The position numbers and the translations under genes were made by a program. From a virus: a DNA stretch of 30,227 nucleotides. Within the stretch, counting starts at the first letter, position 1. Each line of letters opens with the position of its first letter. The stretch is from IMG/VR virus record IMGVR_UViG_3300033551_000028, positions 1 through 30,227 of that record. The stretch is one strand, 5' to 3'. Below, piece after piece: positions 5,735 to 13,153 of this stretch. The notes below the pieces were generated by a model. It was not told where the DNA came from and made no database searches. It saw only the letters and a list, made by a program, of their open reading frames with translations.

Positions 5735-6379
5735 CTATTCATATCGGAACTGCACGACAGGCTTGGCCCCCTGCCCAGGCACGCCAGCTTGAATCACGAA
5801 TGTGACCGAGGGCGATCGAATGCTCTCCAGCCCCTCGGTATCGAGGGCGCTTACGGTGAGCGCCAGTGTCCCACGGTCCACCGGTATGGTCACACGGCGG
5901 CTCACGACTGTACCGCCAGTCGGGCGTGAGGCTGGGAAGTTGAAAACCGTCTCGCTCCCCCCATCGACACGAACGTAGAGACGAACGAACGCGAGATCGG
6001 TGAGCGCGGTTGAACAGGGCGGCGACGGCTGCCCGGCGCAATTGGAGGTTGTCGGCTCAAGGTAGCTCACATTCACCGTGGTCTGCGCCGTCTGCTTGGC
6101 CGGTACAACAAGGGGATTACACATCCCGCCGACGCAGACCCACGCGCCCGTCGGGGCCGCGGCGTGATACGGCAGCGTGAACAGCAGCGGCGGGGTCTGC
6201 GTGCCGGTCTGAAACGAGGTCCCGTCATTGTAGCCCCCGGCCCACGCTACACGCGCCCCGCTTGCCCATGTTACTGTGAACGTGGCGCCTGTGGCGCTGA
6301 GCGTCGGCCCGGTGACGACATTCTGAGCCTCCGCGAGCGCAGGGAGTAGCAAGCAGAGCACGACCAGCCAGCGAGTCAT
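5735..6379 (-). CDS. Sec-exported FN3-like protein B
   Basis: The product is a 214-residue protein with a clear signal peptide (MTRWLVVLCLLLPALAEA, then Gln). Two beta-sandwich-like regions follow, about residues 20-100 and 105-205; the second has fibronectin-III-like spacing ending VTFVIQ. Cys residues occur in pairs (VCVGGMC; NCAG with PPC), consistent with disulfides outside the cytoplasm. The start ATG at 6379 directly follows the lysozyme stop (TAGATG). The C-terminal PGQGAKPVVQFRYE motif is shared with the protein encoded at 5356-5721. No known enzyme motif is seen. Confidence 0.75.
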   Translation of the reverse strand: MTRWLVVLCLLLPALAEAQNVVTGPTLSATGATFTVTWASGARVAWAGGYNDGTSFQTGTQTPPLLFTLPYHAAAPTGAWVCVGGMCNPLVVPAKQTAQTTVNVSYLEPTTSNCAGQPSPPCSTALTDLAFVRLYVRVDGGSETVFNFPASRPTGGTVVSRRVTIPVDRGTLALTVSALDTEGLESIRSPSVTFVIQAGVPGQGAKPVVQFRYE

Positions 6380-6790
6380 CTATACCCACTCCCCCTGCGC
6401 CATTTGCTGCGCAAGCCGCTTCGCGCGGTCGCCGACCTGACCGGCCCAGCGCGAGTCGAGCATCTCGGCCGCCGCCGCGTCCCAGTGCTGCCCCTCGCAC
6501 GCGGCGAGCATCCGCTTGAAGCCCATGAGCCCGCCAGGCCCCATATTGAACGCCATGGCGATGAGCACCGAGCGCCGCGGTTCGGCGATGGTGTCACTCC
6601 ACGGCGCACGCACGTGTACGGCGTGCGCTGCCCGCTTGATGTCATGATCAAGCATGAGGTCAATCTCGTCATCGGAAATCCCCACCGCGTCGAGGTTGCG
6701 GCCGACACCGATGGTCAGCCACCCGTAGAGGTCACGATAGGGCAGGTGTCGGCGGTCTTCATCCCGAGTGAGTTGCTCACGGAGTGTCAT
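6380..6790 (-). CDS. T4-type lysozyme (GH24 endolysin)
   Basis: The product is a 136-residue muramidase that cleaves peptidoglycan for lysis. With the ATG at 6790 the catalytic triad falls at Glu11 (TRDED), Asp20 (PYRDLYG) and Thr26 (WLTIGVGRN), the same numbers as in T4 lysozyme. The family segment RRSVLIAMAFNMGPGGLMGF follows. GGAG sits 9 bases before this start; in-frame starts at 6805 and 6811 are less good. No signal peptide or membrane anchor is present, so it needs a holin to reach the wall. It lies far from the holin candidates at 22.6-23.3 kb, near the end of the late operon. Confidence 0.92.
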   Translation of the reverse strand: MTLREQLTRDEDRRHLPYRDLYGWLTIGVGRNLDAVGISDDEIDLMLDHDIKRAAHAVHVRAPWSDTIAEPRRSVLIAMAFNMGPGGLMGFKRMLAACEGQHWDAAAAEMLDSRWAGQVGDRAKRLAQQMAQGEWV

Positions 6791-6812
6791 AATGATCGTC
6801 TCCATTTCCACG

Positions 6813-7139
6813 TTACAGCACAGGCTTCGTGATGATATCGGTCACCACCATACGTCGTTCAGCCTCAAACACACGCCCGCTGTTATCGACCGCCTGGAGC
6901 TCAAGCATATAGGTCTGCCCAGGCACGCCGCCTTCTATCAGCTGCGTGACGACCGATGTGCCGACGATTGAGAGCGCCGTGAAGGTGAGGTCAGTCGTCA
7001 CATCTGTGTTGTCCGCCTCAAGCACCGCAAGGAAGGTGGCGGTCGCGAGGTACTGCCCCGTCGCCAGCTCGTGTTTGAAATCCACTGCCCAGTCAATCAC
7101 CTCCGTTGACTGTTTTGTCATCGGCGGTCCGACGATCAT
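6813..7139 (-). CDS. Small Ig-like phage structural protein, adaptor-like
   Basis: The product is a 108-residue beta-rich protein: DWAVDFKHELATGQYL, then TQLIEGGVPGQTYMLELQAVDNSGRVFEAERRMVV. This pattern (declared span, then a 'GG-GQ-Y-L-(4)-D-SGR' strand pair) recurs in small phage proteins encoded beside fibre genes and thought to be tail-fibre adaptors or Ig-like decoration. It begins in an ATGA overlap with the fibre gene at 7136-9130. No signal peptide is present, unlike the genes downstream. Assignment is by pattern only. Confidence 0.6.
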   Translation of the reverse strand: MIVGPPMTKQSTEVIDWAVDFKHELATGQYLATATFLAVLEADNTDVTTDLTFTALSIVGTSVVTQLIEGGVPGQTYMLELQAVDNSGRVFEAERRMVVTDIITKPVL

Positions 7140-9130
7140 GACGCACCCCCTCGTCTGGGTCGAATGTTGGCGGCCGACCGGCTGTACGTATTGCGACGGG
7201 CTGGCGCGGTGTAGGTGTTGCTCCGATCTCGCGCCGGGTACTGATTAATCCCCATACTAATGAACGGCACCTCGGTCCCAGTTGTGAGGGTCGCCACGGC
7301 GACAAGACTCAGGCTGCTGGACCCGATCAGCGCGATGGCCGTCTCAAGCGTGGCCGCGGTCGCGAGACTAAGGTCGGAGGCCCCGACAAGCGCAATGGCG
7401 GTGTCAAGCGTTGCGGTCGCGATGACCAGGCTGAGGCTGGAGGATCCGATAAGTGGGATCGCGGTCTCAAGCGTTGCGGCCGTGACGACCAGGCTGAGGC
7501 TGCTGGCCCCGACCAGCGAAATCGCGGTCTCGAGCGTCGTCGCTGTGACGACCAGGCTCAGGTTGGAGGACCCGACGAGCGGGATTGCCGTCTCAAGCGT
7601 GGTGGCGGTGGCGGTGATGACGAGTGCGAGTGGCGGCGCGTCAAGCGTGAGGTCGGCGCCGTCGCCACCGGCTGCATTAACGACGGCCGCGCCCACGGCC
7701 TCTGCCGTGGTCAGGGCGAAGGCGCCGCTCGTGCTCTGGACGGTAGCGAGGCCCGTGCTCTCCGCGGCGACGCCTGCCACGGCCGAGCTGGTGGCCCCCG
7801 TGGTGGCATCTCCGAGGGCGGCAGCATCGGCCCCGATGATCGCGGCAGCGGCACCAGCCACCACCGTGTCAGCGGTGGACGCGGCGCCTGTGGTCGCGAT
7901 CGCCGCGCCGGTCGCATCGACCACGGCCAAGCCGAAGGACTGGCCATCGGCCTCGATAACGGCGCCCGCGGCAGCGTCCTCGCCAGCGGCGTCGACAACC
8001 GCCGCCCCCACGGAACTACCGTCAGCCGCGATAACGGTGGCGGGCACGGCGTCGACAACGGCCGCCCCCGTCGCGCTGCCGTCAGCCGGGATGACGCTCG
8101 CGGCCATGGAGTAGACGGCCGCGGCCGTGCTGAAGTAGTTGACGTGCCAGTAGTCAACGTGAAAGTAGCCGTTGACGTAGGCGCCCGCGGTGGCCGCCCC
8201 CTGCCCGGCCTGGCCGATCGCCAGCGCTTGCGTTGTGGCGATGGTGCTGGTGGCCACCCCGACGATGCTGTCGCCCTGGGCGAGCGCCAGGGCTTCAATG
8301 CGCGGGCCCGCCGCTTGGCCATCGGCGGCGACCACTGCGGCCCCCATTGAGGCGCCGCTCGAGGCTAGGACCCATGCCGCCGCGCCATCGACTGTCGCCG
8401 CTCCCGTGGAGGCACCACTGGCGAACCAGAGCGCGACGCCCGCAGCGCTGACGACGGCCGCCCCGGTTGACGATCCATCAGCCTCAACGACGTTCGCCGG
8501 CAGGGTGATCGTGTCGCTGAACTCGATCCAGGGCCGGAAGGTGGTCCCGGCCTCCGTCTCGTTCTCGGCGAGGTCGCCGCCGGTGGCCGTGCCACCCCAG
8601 CGTAGCGAACCGTTGTGCCGATTGGTGCCACCGCCTGAGGTCGGCAGGCCGCCCAACCCCACCTCGACGACGATCCGATCGTTCACTTCAATATCAACTG
8701 TGGCAATGGCGATGCTGGCGAAGCTGGTGTTGCGCATCGCCGTCGTCGCCTCAGTACCCCGGCGCGTGATGGCAAGCAGGGTTTCCTTCTGAGTCGTCCC
8801 GGCCTGATCGACAACGTAAATCTTGATTGTGAGCTGCAGGTTGTTACTGACGTGCAGCTCGGAGGCTTGCAGTTGAGCCTTGACGGTCCCGGAAAGCTGC
8901 TGTGCCCCGAGGGGATCGCTGACGTACTGGCGATGCAACGAGTTGACGTCGGCGATGTGATCCGCTGAGTCGGGGGCGTTGGCCACATCCGTAAGCGTCG
9001 AGGCGTCCGGCGTGGTGATCAGGAGGCGACACCTAATCGGCGTCGCCTCGATATGCCCCCAGTCCGTGCCCGAGATCGTCGGCGAGACCGCCGCCGCCTC
9101 GGTCAGCGGGAAATAGAACCGTGTCGCCAT
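7136..9130 (-). CDS. Repetitive tail fibre or surface protein 2 (module A)
   Basis: The product is a 664-residue protein. Residues 1-215 are a jelly-roll-like domain of a type seen in phage structural proteins (SLHRQYVSDPL, DRIVVEVGLGG, NETEAGTTFRPWIEFSD). Residues about 216-480 are degenerate repeats of a 14-residue DGSSTGAAVVDAAG-like unit, interrupted near 312-332 by an aromatic pentapeptide repeat. Residues about 490-625 are six copies of a roughly 20-residue LETAIPLVGSSSLSLVV unit. The C-terminus is Arg/Tyr/Asn-rich. It is the last large gene of tail module A and shares two repeat types with the 9574-11811 fibre, so both probably build one fibre or surface assembly. Receptor binding is inferred. 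Confidence 0.72.
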   Translation of the reverse strand: MATRFYFPLTEAAAVSPTISGTDWGHIEATPIRCRLLITTPDASTLTDVANAPDSADHIADVNSLHRQYVSDPLGAQQLSGTVKAQLQASELHVSNNLQLTIKIYVVDQAGTTQKETLLAITRRGTEATTAMRNTSFASIAIATVDIEVNDRIVVEVGLGGLPTSGGGTNRHNGSLRWGGTATGGDLAENETEAGTTFRPWIEFSDTITLPANVVEADGSSTGAAVVSAAGVALWFASGASTGAATVDGAAAWVLASSGASMGAAVVAADGQAAGPRIEALALAQGDSIVGVATSTIATTQALAIGQAGQGAATAGAYVNGYFHVDYWHVNYFSTAAAVYSMAASVIPADGSATGAAVVDAVPATVIAADGSSVGAAVVDAAGEDAAAGAVIEADGQSFGLAVVDATGAAIATTGAASTADTVVAGAAAAIIGADAAALGDATTGATSSAVAGVAAESTGLATVQSTSGAFALTTAEAVGAAVVNAAGGDGADLTLDAPPLALVITATATTLETAIPLVGSSNLSLVVTATTLETAISLVGASSLSLVVTAATLETAIPLIGSSSLSLVIATATLDTAIALVGASDLSLATAATLETAIALIGSSSLSLVAVATLTTGTEVPFISMGINQYPARDRSNTYTAPARRNTYSRSAANIRPRRGGAS
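7260..7650 (-). repeat. About six tandem 57-60 bp coding repeats
   Basis: Each unit encodes a variant of T-L-E-T-A-I-P-L-(V/I)-G-(S/A)-S-x-L-S-L-V. The units differ by scattered substitutions, and the pitch varies between about 19 and 21 residues. The same motif (LTTAIPL) recurs in degenerate form in the 9574-11811 gene. Confidence 0.75.
8126..8190 (-). repeat. Aromatic pentapeptide repeat, copy in fibre 2
   Basis: On the minus strand this encodes AYVNG-YFHVD-YWHVN-YFSTA, an aromatic pair every five residues. The 15-mer GACGTGCCAGTAGTC at 8141-8155 recurs exactly at 10855-10869 in the other fibre gene. Confidence 0.75.
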
Positions 9131-9131
9131 C

Positions 9132-9560
9132 TTACCCTTCGGTGACGATCGCGGTGGTCGTCTTCAGCCTCGGGATCACGCCTGTGGCCATCGTGATGTT
9201 GGGCGTGACCGTCCCCGACCACAGCATCTTGTTCGTCACACCAGTGCCGATTGAAAAATGCGTGATCGCCGCTCCCGGTGTGGCCCCGCACTCCGGGAAA
9301 TCCAGGTTGGCCACGAGGAAGACGGTGTCGTTGGTCACCGTGAAGCCGCCCGAGGTGCGCGCCACCGTCTGCCGGGCGTAGTTGGTGTACGCGGTCTCGT
9401 TCGTCGCCTGCGTCCCGGCCTCGCCCGGGTCGCTGGTGTGCAGGGCGAAGGTGAGCGTGGTGGCAGGCGTCGAGCCATCGTCCTGCGCCAGGTCGGCGAT
9501 GGCCACGGCTTGGAAGATGAGCTTCAGGAAATCGTTACCGAAGGCTGTGGGCTTGCTCAT
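9132..9560 (-). CDS. 'LHTSDPG' phage tail accessory protein, module A copy
   Basis: The product is a 142-residue protein of a common phage structural family, often annotated as tail fibre or hypothetical. It is recognised by TLTFALHTSDPGEAGT followed by TAYTNYARQTV and ITHFSIG. The start ATG at 9560 has GGAGG 5 bases upstream; the in-frame start at 9632 would lie deep in the preceding gene. A diverged paralogue (LHTADP, SYARVARAPL, VTHFGIWDAATAGN) is encoded at 16529-16939. In both cases the gene follows one whose product ends in the same C-terminal domain. It probably sits at the tail tip or at the base of the side fibres, but this is inferred. Confidence 0.75.
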   Translation of the reverse strand: MSKPTAFGNDFLKLIFQAVAIADLAQDDGSTPATTLTFALHTSDPGEAGTQATNETAYTNYARQTVARTSGGFTVTNDTVFLVANLDFPECGATPGAAITHFSIGTGVTNKMLWSGTVTPNITMATGVIPRLKTTTAIVTEG

Positions 9561-9573
9561 GTCGTCCTCCTCA

Positions 9574-11811
9574 TCAGGCCAGCACCGCCCAGCTGACCTC
9601 AGCATCGGCGGGGGCGGCATCGGCGAACTCAACGGTGAACTGCGTGGTCGACTGTGCAGCCACGCGGTACGTGGTGAGCCACGTCGGCGTGACGAGCACG
9701 CGATAGGTGATCGGGAAGATGCCGGTCACGACCTGGGTGGTCGCCGCCGCCGTGACCGTCGCCCGTCCGCGGCGCTGCACCCCGCTGGCGAGCTGCGGAT
9801 CGAGGATGCGCAGCGCGAGCGTGTACACGTCCCGGATGTCCACGTCCCGCGCGAACAACTCCGGCAGGCTCAGGAGATCCGTGAAGTTCCGCTGGACGCA
9901 GTACGCGCTCGGGATGCCTTGCGGCACGATGCCGTTGTAGTTGGAGACGAGCTCGATGACGACGGGCGGCGTGATCGAGAGGACCGCGTTGACGCGATAC
10001 CAGAGCATCGACTCGCCCTGGAACTTGAAGAACTGGCCGGCCTCGAGGAGCACGACCTCCTCGGAGGTGATGCCGTCGAGCTGCACGTGGCTCGGCTCCC
10101 CCTCGACGACCATCGCGGTGCCGCTGCGGATCTGCCCATCGGGGGGCGGGATGAGATCGGTGAGCGTGGCCGTGACGACCAGCGCGAGGGTGAGGCTTCC
10201 TACCAGCGGGATCTCGGTGGTGAGCGTGCCGGTGGCCGTGGCCCGCAGCGTCGCCGAGGCGAGGAGCGGGACGGTGCCGCCCGTGAGACTGGCCGTCGCC
10301 GAGAGCGTCATGGTGCTGGGCGTGGCGGCCAGTCGTATCGCCGTCGTGAGCGGCGCGGCGGCCGTCAGGGTCAGACTCGGCGCTGCCGCCAGCGGGATGG
10401 CGGTGTCAAGTGACGCCGTGGCCGTCAGGACCAGGGCACTGGATCCGACGAGTGGGATCTCGGTGGTCAGGTCACCCGTGGCGGTAACGGCCAGCGTGAT
10501 GGCCGCCATGAGCGGCCCCTCGCCGCCGGTCAGATCCGCGGTCGCGGTGAGGGCCAGGGTCGCGGCGGCCTCGAGGGCGATCTCCGTGGTCAGCTCGGCC
10601 GTGGAGAGGAGCCGCAGCGTGCTAGCCGGGGCCACCAGGGGGATGCCGGTGGTGAGGGTCGCCACGGCATTGATCTCGAGCCGCGCCGAGGCTGTCGGCA
10701 GAATGCCCGTGGTGAGGTCACCGGTGGCCGTGACGGTCAGGGTCGCGTTCGCCGCCAGCACGCCGACCGGAGCGGCGGCCCCGCCGAGCCAGAAGGCAAG
10801 GAGGCTGCGGCCGCCGCCCGTGGCCGCGGGGGTGCCCGCGATGCCCCAGTAGTCGACGTGCCAGTAGTCAGTGTGGAAGTAGCCGGAGCGGAAGTAGCCA
10901 GCCTCATAGGCTTCATCGAAGAAGCCCGGCGCCGAGGCGAGGACCTCGAGAACGACTGAGGACTCGAGGGCGATGGCCGTCGTGAGGTCTGCCGTCGCCG
11001 TCAGCGTGGCCGCGGCGGCGCCATCCAGCGGGATCTCCGTCGTGAGCGTGCCAGCCGCCGTGAGGCTGAGCGTGGCGCTGCCGTCGAGCACGGCGCCGAG
11101 GCTGACCAGGGAGGCGATAGAGATGGCGACGAAGGCCGTGTCGTCCGACCCGGCCGTGTAGCCGATCGTCGGGTCACTGGTGCTCGAGGCGGTCTGCCGA
11201 TCGACGCGGAACACGAAGGCCCCGGCGTCGACGGCGAGCACTGACGTCATCCCGGCCAGCGGGGTGAGGTCCGTCGTGTTGGGCCGGCCGGAATAGATGG
11301 CGCAGACGGCGATGGCCTCGCGGCCGCCGACCTGGAGCGTGCGCTGGGGGTCGGCGACATTCTGCTCGAGGCTGTCGGTGTCGAGCACCTCGGTGTTGCC
11401 GGGTCCGGTGAAGGACAACGAGACGAACTGGATGTCGTCGGTGGTGCTGCCGCACGTGGCGCTGACGGTCTGGGGGCCGGTGGGGGGAGTCCCGAGGAAC
11501 CACCACTCGGCAGCGCCGGGCTCGGTGGCGGTGTCGGTGGCGCGCACCATGCGGGCCATAGGCGTGCCGCCGTAGGTGATGGCCGTGACGTGATCGGTGA
11601 CGGTCGTGCCGTGGATGACGGCGACGAGGATGCCGCGCGGTGAGCCGACCGGGGTATGCGTCCACGTGTGCGGCGAGGCGGTCCCCGTGCGCAGTGAGGC
11701 CACCGCCGCGTCGAACGCCAGCGGGACGGTGGCCCCCGCTGGCGCCCAGTAGGCATCATGCCAGTAATCTGGATGCCAGTACCGAGCCTGCCAGTATTGT
11801 TGCGTCGCCAC
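9574..11811 (-). CDS. Repetitive tail fibre protein 1 with tail-module C-terminal domain (module A)
   Basis: The product is a 745-residue mosaic. Residues 1-24 are an aromatic pentapeptide repeat (QYWQARYWHPDYWHDAYW). Residues about 28-245 form a jelly-roll-like domain (LVAVIHG, ATEPGAAEWWFLG, IQFVSLSF). Residues 295-325 hold a second aromatic repeat, flanked on both sides by degenerate 18-residue LTTAIPL repeats. Residues about 556-745 are a globular C-terminal domain clearly homologous to the whole protein at 16954-17535 (shared IRSGxAMV, PELxxxDxDIRDxYTxAxRI, PTWLTT and EVSWAVLA-like end). The start is GTG at 11811 with TTGAGG 7 bases upstream. The fusion of repeats onto a domain that stands alone elsewhere suggests a fibre that grew by fusion. 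Confidence 0.78.
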   Translation of the reverse strand: MATQQYWQARYWHPDYWHDAYWAPAGATVPLAFDAAVASLRTGTASPHTWTHTPVGSPRGILVAVIHGTTVTDHVTAITYGGTPMARMVRATDTATEPGAAEWWFLGTPPTGPQTVSATCGSTTDDIQFVSLSFTGPGNTEVLDTDSLEQNVADPQRTLQVGGREAIAVCAIYSGRPNTTDLTPLAGMTSVLAVDAGAFVFRVDRQTASSTSDPTIGYTAGSDDTAFVAISIASLVSLGAVLDGSATLSLTAAGTLTTEIPLDGAAAATLTATADLTTAIALESSVVLEVLASAPGFFDEAYEAGYFRSGYFHTDYWHVDYWGIAGTPAATGGGRSLLAFWLGGAAAPVGVLAANATLTVTATGDLTTGILPTASARLEINAVATLTTGIPLVAPASTLRLLSTAELTTEIALEAAATLALTATADLTGGEGPLMAAITLAVTATGDLTTEIPLVGSSALVLTATASLDTAIPLAAAPSLTLTAAAPLTTAIRLAATPSTMTLSATASLTGGTVPLLASATLRATATGTLTTEIPLVGSLTLALVVTATLTDLIPPPDGQIRSGTAMVVEGEPSHVQLDGITSEEVVLLEAGQFFKFQGESMLWYRVNAVLSITPPVVIELVSNYNGIVPQGIPSAYCVQRNFTDLLSLPELFARDVDIRDVYTLALRILDPQLASGVQRRGRATVTAAATTQVVTGIFPITYRVLVTPTWLTTYRVAAQSTTQFTVEFADAAPADAEVSWAVLA
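10150..10770 (-). repeat. Degenerate 18-residue LTTAIPL coding repeats in fibre 1
   Basis: About eleven diverged units of the form A-x-L-T-T-x-I-P-L-x(5)-L-x-L-x-A-T run through this part of the gene, with two or three more at about 10935-11095. The related array at 7260-7650 in fibre 2 is more regular. Confidence 0.65.
10845..10920 (-). repeat. Aromatic pentapeptide repeat, internal copy in fibre 1
   Basis: The minus strand encodes AYEAG-YFRSG-YFHTD-YWHVD-YWGIA. The unit length is 15 bp, and GACGTGCCAGTAGTC (10855-10869) is identical to 8141-8155. Confidence 0.75.
11742..11811 (-). repeat. Aromatic pentapeptide repeat at fibre 1 N-terminus
   Basis: Four 15-bp units encode Tyr-Trp at residues 6-7, 11-12, 16-17 and 21-22, each followed by a polar triplet (QAR, HPD, HDA, APA). 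Confidence 0.75.
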
Positions 11812-11834
11812 ATCAGAGCCTCAAGGCGGTCCCT

Positions 11835-12422
11835 TTAGGCGCTCGGCGTAATCGTCATGGCCGAGCGGTTGTTGCTCCCGTCGATCGTGGCCGCGATCCG
11901 TGTGCTGACGCCGTTCGGCGTGGCGAGGGTGGCGCCGCCGTTGCTCGTGACGCCCGCCAGGGCCGCCAGCATGACCGACAGGGCTTGCTGGATCGTGTAG
12001 CTCCCCTGCGTCTCGATCACCTTGGTGGCGACGCCGGCCGCGATATCCGCCGGGGCCGTGCCAGCGGCAGCGGTGGCCTCGACCTGGAGGAGATCGGCCC
12101 CAAAGAGGGAGTCCCAGACGTTGGCCGGCACGACGAGGAAGTCCTCCCAGACCGGTAGGGAGCCCGTCTCATGCACCGCGAGCCGCATTAGGCCGAGGGT
12201 ATTCGTGTCCGTCGCATCGAGGAGGACTTCGTAATAGCCGTTTTCCTCGTGCGTCAGCGTCTGGGCCGCGGCTTTCTGGGCCCAGTCGCCGCCATTCTTT
12301 TTGAGCCGGATGTCCGGCTGGGTGATGGTGAGGGCCCCCTCGACGGTGTTGCCATCCGTGCTGTCGAGAAACGGCCCGATCGGGACGGACACCGAGGTGG
12401 ACTGCTTGAGCCATCGCGCCAT
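11835..12422 (-). CDS. Phage structural accessory protein, 'TDTNTLG' type (module A)
   Basis: The product is a 195-residue protein. Its N-terminal beta domain (SVSVPIGPFLDSTDGNTVEG, then ITQPDIRLKKNGGDW, GYYEVLLDATDTNTLG, SLPVWEDFLVVPANVWDSLFG) is a pattern frequent in phage structural proteins of unknown exact role. The C-terminal half is Ala-rich, then ends in a short polar segment. The start ATG at 12422 has AAGGAG 6 bases upstream and lies two bases after the preceding stop. It has the same general layout as the protein at 15934-16515 (a span of variable value, then a strand ending in a 'YYEV/YRFDVPDA' turn), so a distant relationship is possible. It is probably a minor virion or baseplate component. 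Confidence 0.65.
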   Translation of the reverse strand: MARWLKQSTSVSVPIGPFLDSTDGNTVEGALTITQPDIRLKKNGGDWAQKAAAQTLTHEENGYYEVLLDATDTNTLGLMRLAVHETGSLPVWEDFLVVPANVWDSLFGADLLQVEATAAAGTAPADIAAGVATKVIETQGSYTIQQALSVMLAALAGVTSNGGATLATPNGVSTRIAATIDGSNNRSAMTITPSA

Positions 12423-12424
12423 CG

Positions 12425-13141
12425 TTATCTCCTTCTCCGTAGATACATCGTCCGACGCGCCTGAGCGGGCAGTAACGGCTTGAGCGCCACCATGGCGATG
12501 AGCCACTCTCCAGCAGCCGCGCCGCTATGTGTCCACGTTGCGGCGACCGCACCGGCACTCGCTAGCACGCGGTCTTCTGTTGCAATCACCGGGTCGTAGG
12601 GGCTGGTGTTGGGCGGGAGGCGGCCAGTGAAACTGGTTCCTGCCACTTCATCCGCGTTGGTTATGACGGGGCCCGTTTCCGCGAGAACCCCAAAAATATA
12701 GGTGTTGTTGACGGTAGTAGTGTCCGTACCGCTTGTGAGGGCATTCGCGCCAGTGCCGGGCGCCGTTAATGGCTGAATTGCGCTGGCATCGACCACATCG
12801 GAGGTGGCGCAGCCCGAGACCTCGTGGTAGGCCAACACTCGACCCGCCGTGGCCGACGAGAACGTAACGGTTGGATGATAGTTCGCGCCTCCGGTGATGT
12901 TCGCCACCACCCACACCGCGAGGCGGAAGGCCCCTGCGTTGTCGGTGCCGATCACGACAGGAGATCCATAGGTGTTGCTAAACGTGTCGGCGACCGTCGC
13001 CGTGATCGCTGCGCCATTCCACCGTGCGGCGAAGACGAGGCATCGACCGCTCGTGAGCGTGTTCGACGACGCATAGGTGATCGTCGTGCTGCTCCCGGCC
13101 CCGTTGTTCCAGTTGCCTAAGACGAAGGCTGGATCGGCCAT
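12425..13141 (-). CDS. Jelly-roll-like virion surface protein
   Basis: The product is a 238-residue beta-rich protein without a signal peptide. Its pattern (SSNTLTSGRCLVFAARWNG, VADTFSNTYG, RLAVWVVANITGGANYHPTVTF, VLAYHEVSGC, then WTHSGAAAGEWLIAMVALKP) resembles the N-terminal domains of the fibres at 9574-11811 and 18137-21661. These share a hydrophobic 'C-L-V' strand, a W-x-x-A/S strand and a late 'T-H-x-x-F/W-x-x-A' strand. It therefore looks like a free-standing copy of a fibre domain, and its position next to module A supports a surface role. The C-terminus is Arg-rich. Confidence 0.6.
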   Translation of the reverse strand: MADPAFVLGNWNNGAGSSTTITYASSNTLTSGRCLVFAARWNGAAITATVADTFSNTYGSPVVIGTDNAGAFRLAVWVVANITGGANYHPTVTFSSATAGRVLAYHEVSGCATSDVVDASAIQPLTAPGTGANALTSGTDTTTVNNTYIFGVLAETGPVITNADEVAGTSFTGRLPPNTSPYDPVIATEDRVLASAGAVAATWTHSGAAAGEWLIAMVALKPLLPAQARRTMYLRRRR

Positions 13142-13153
13142 TCTTCCCGTCCC

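Noticed and set aside
9382-10413. A 343-codon plus-strand frame opposite fibre 1
   Set aside because: The Arg/Asp-rich shadow translation lacks domains, and the opposite strand holds a domain with a clear paralogue in this window.
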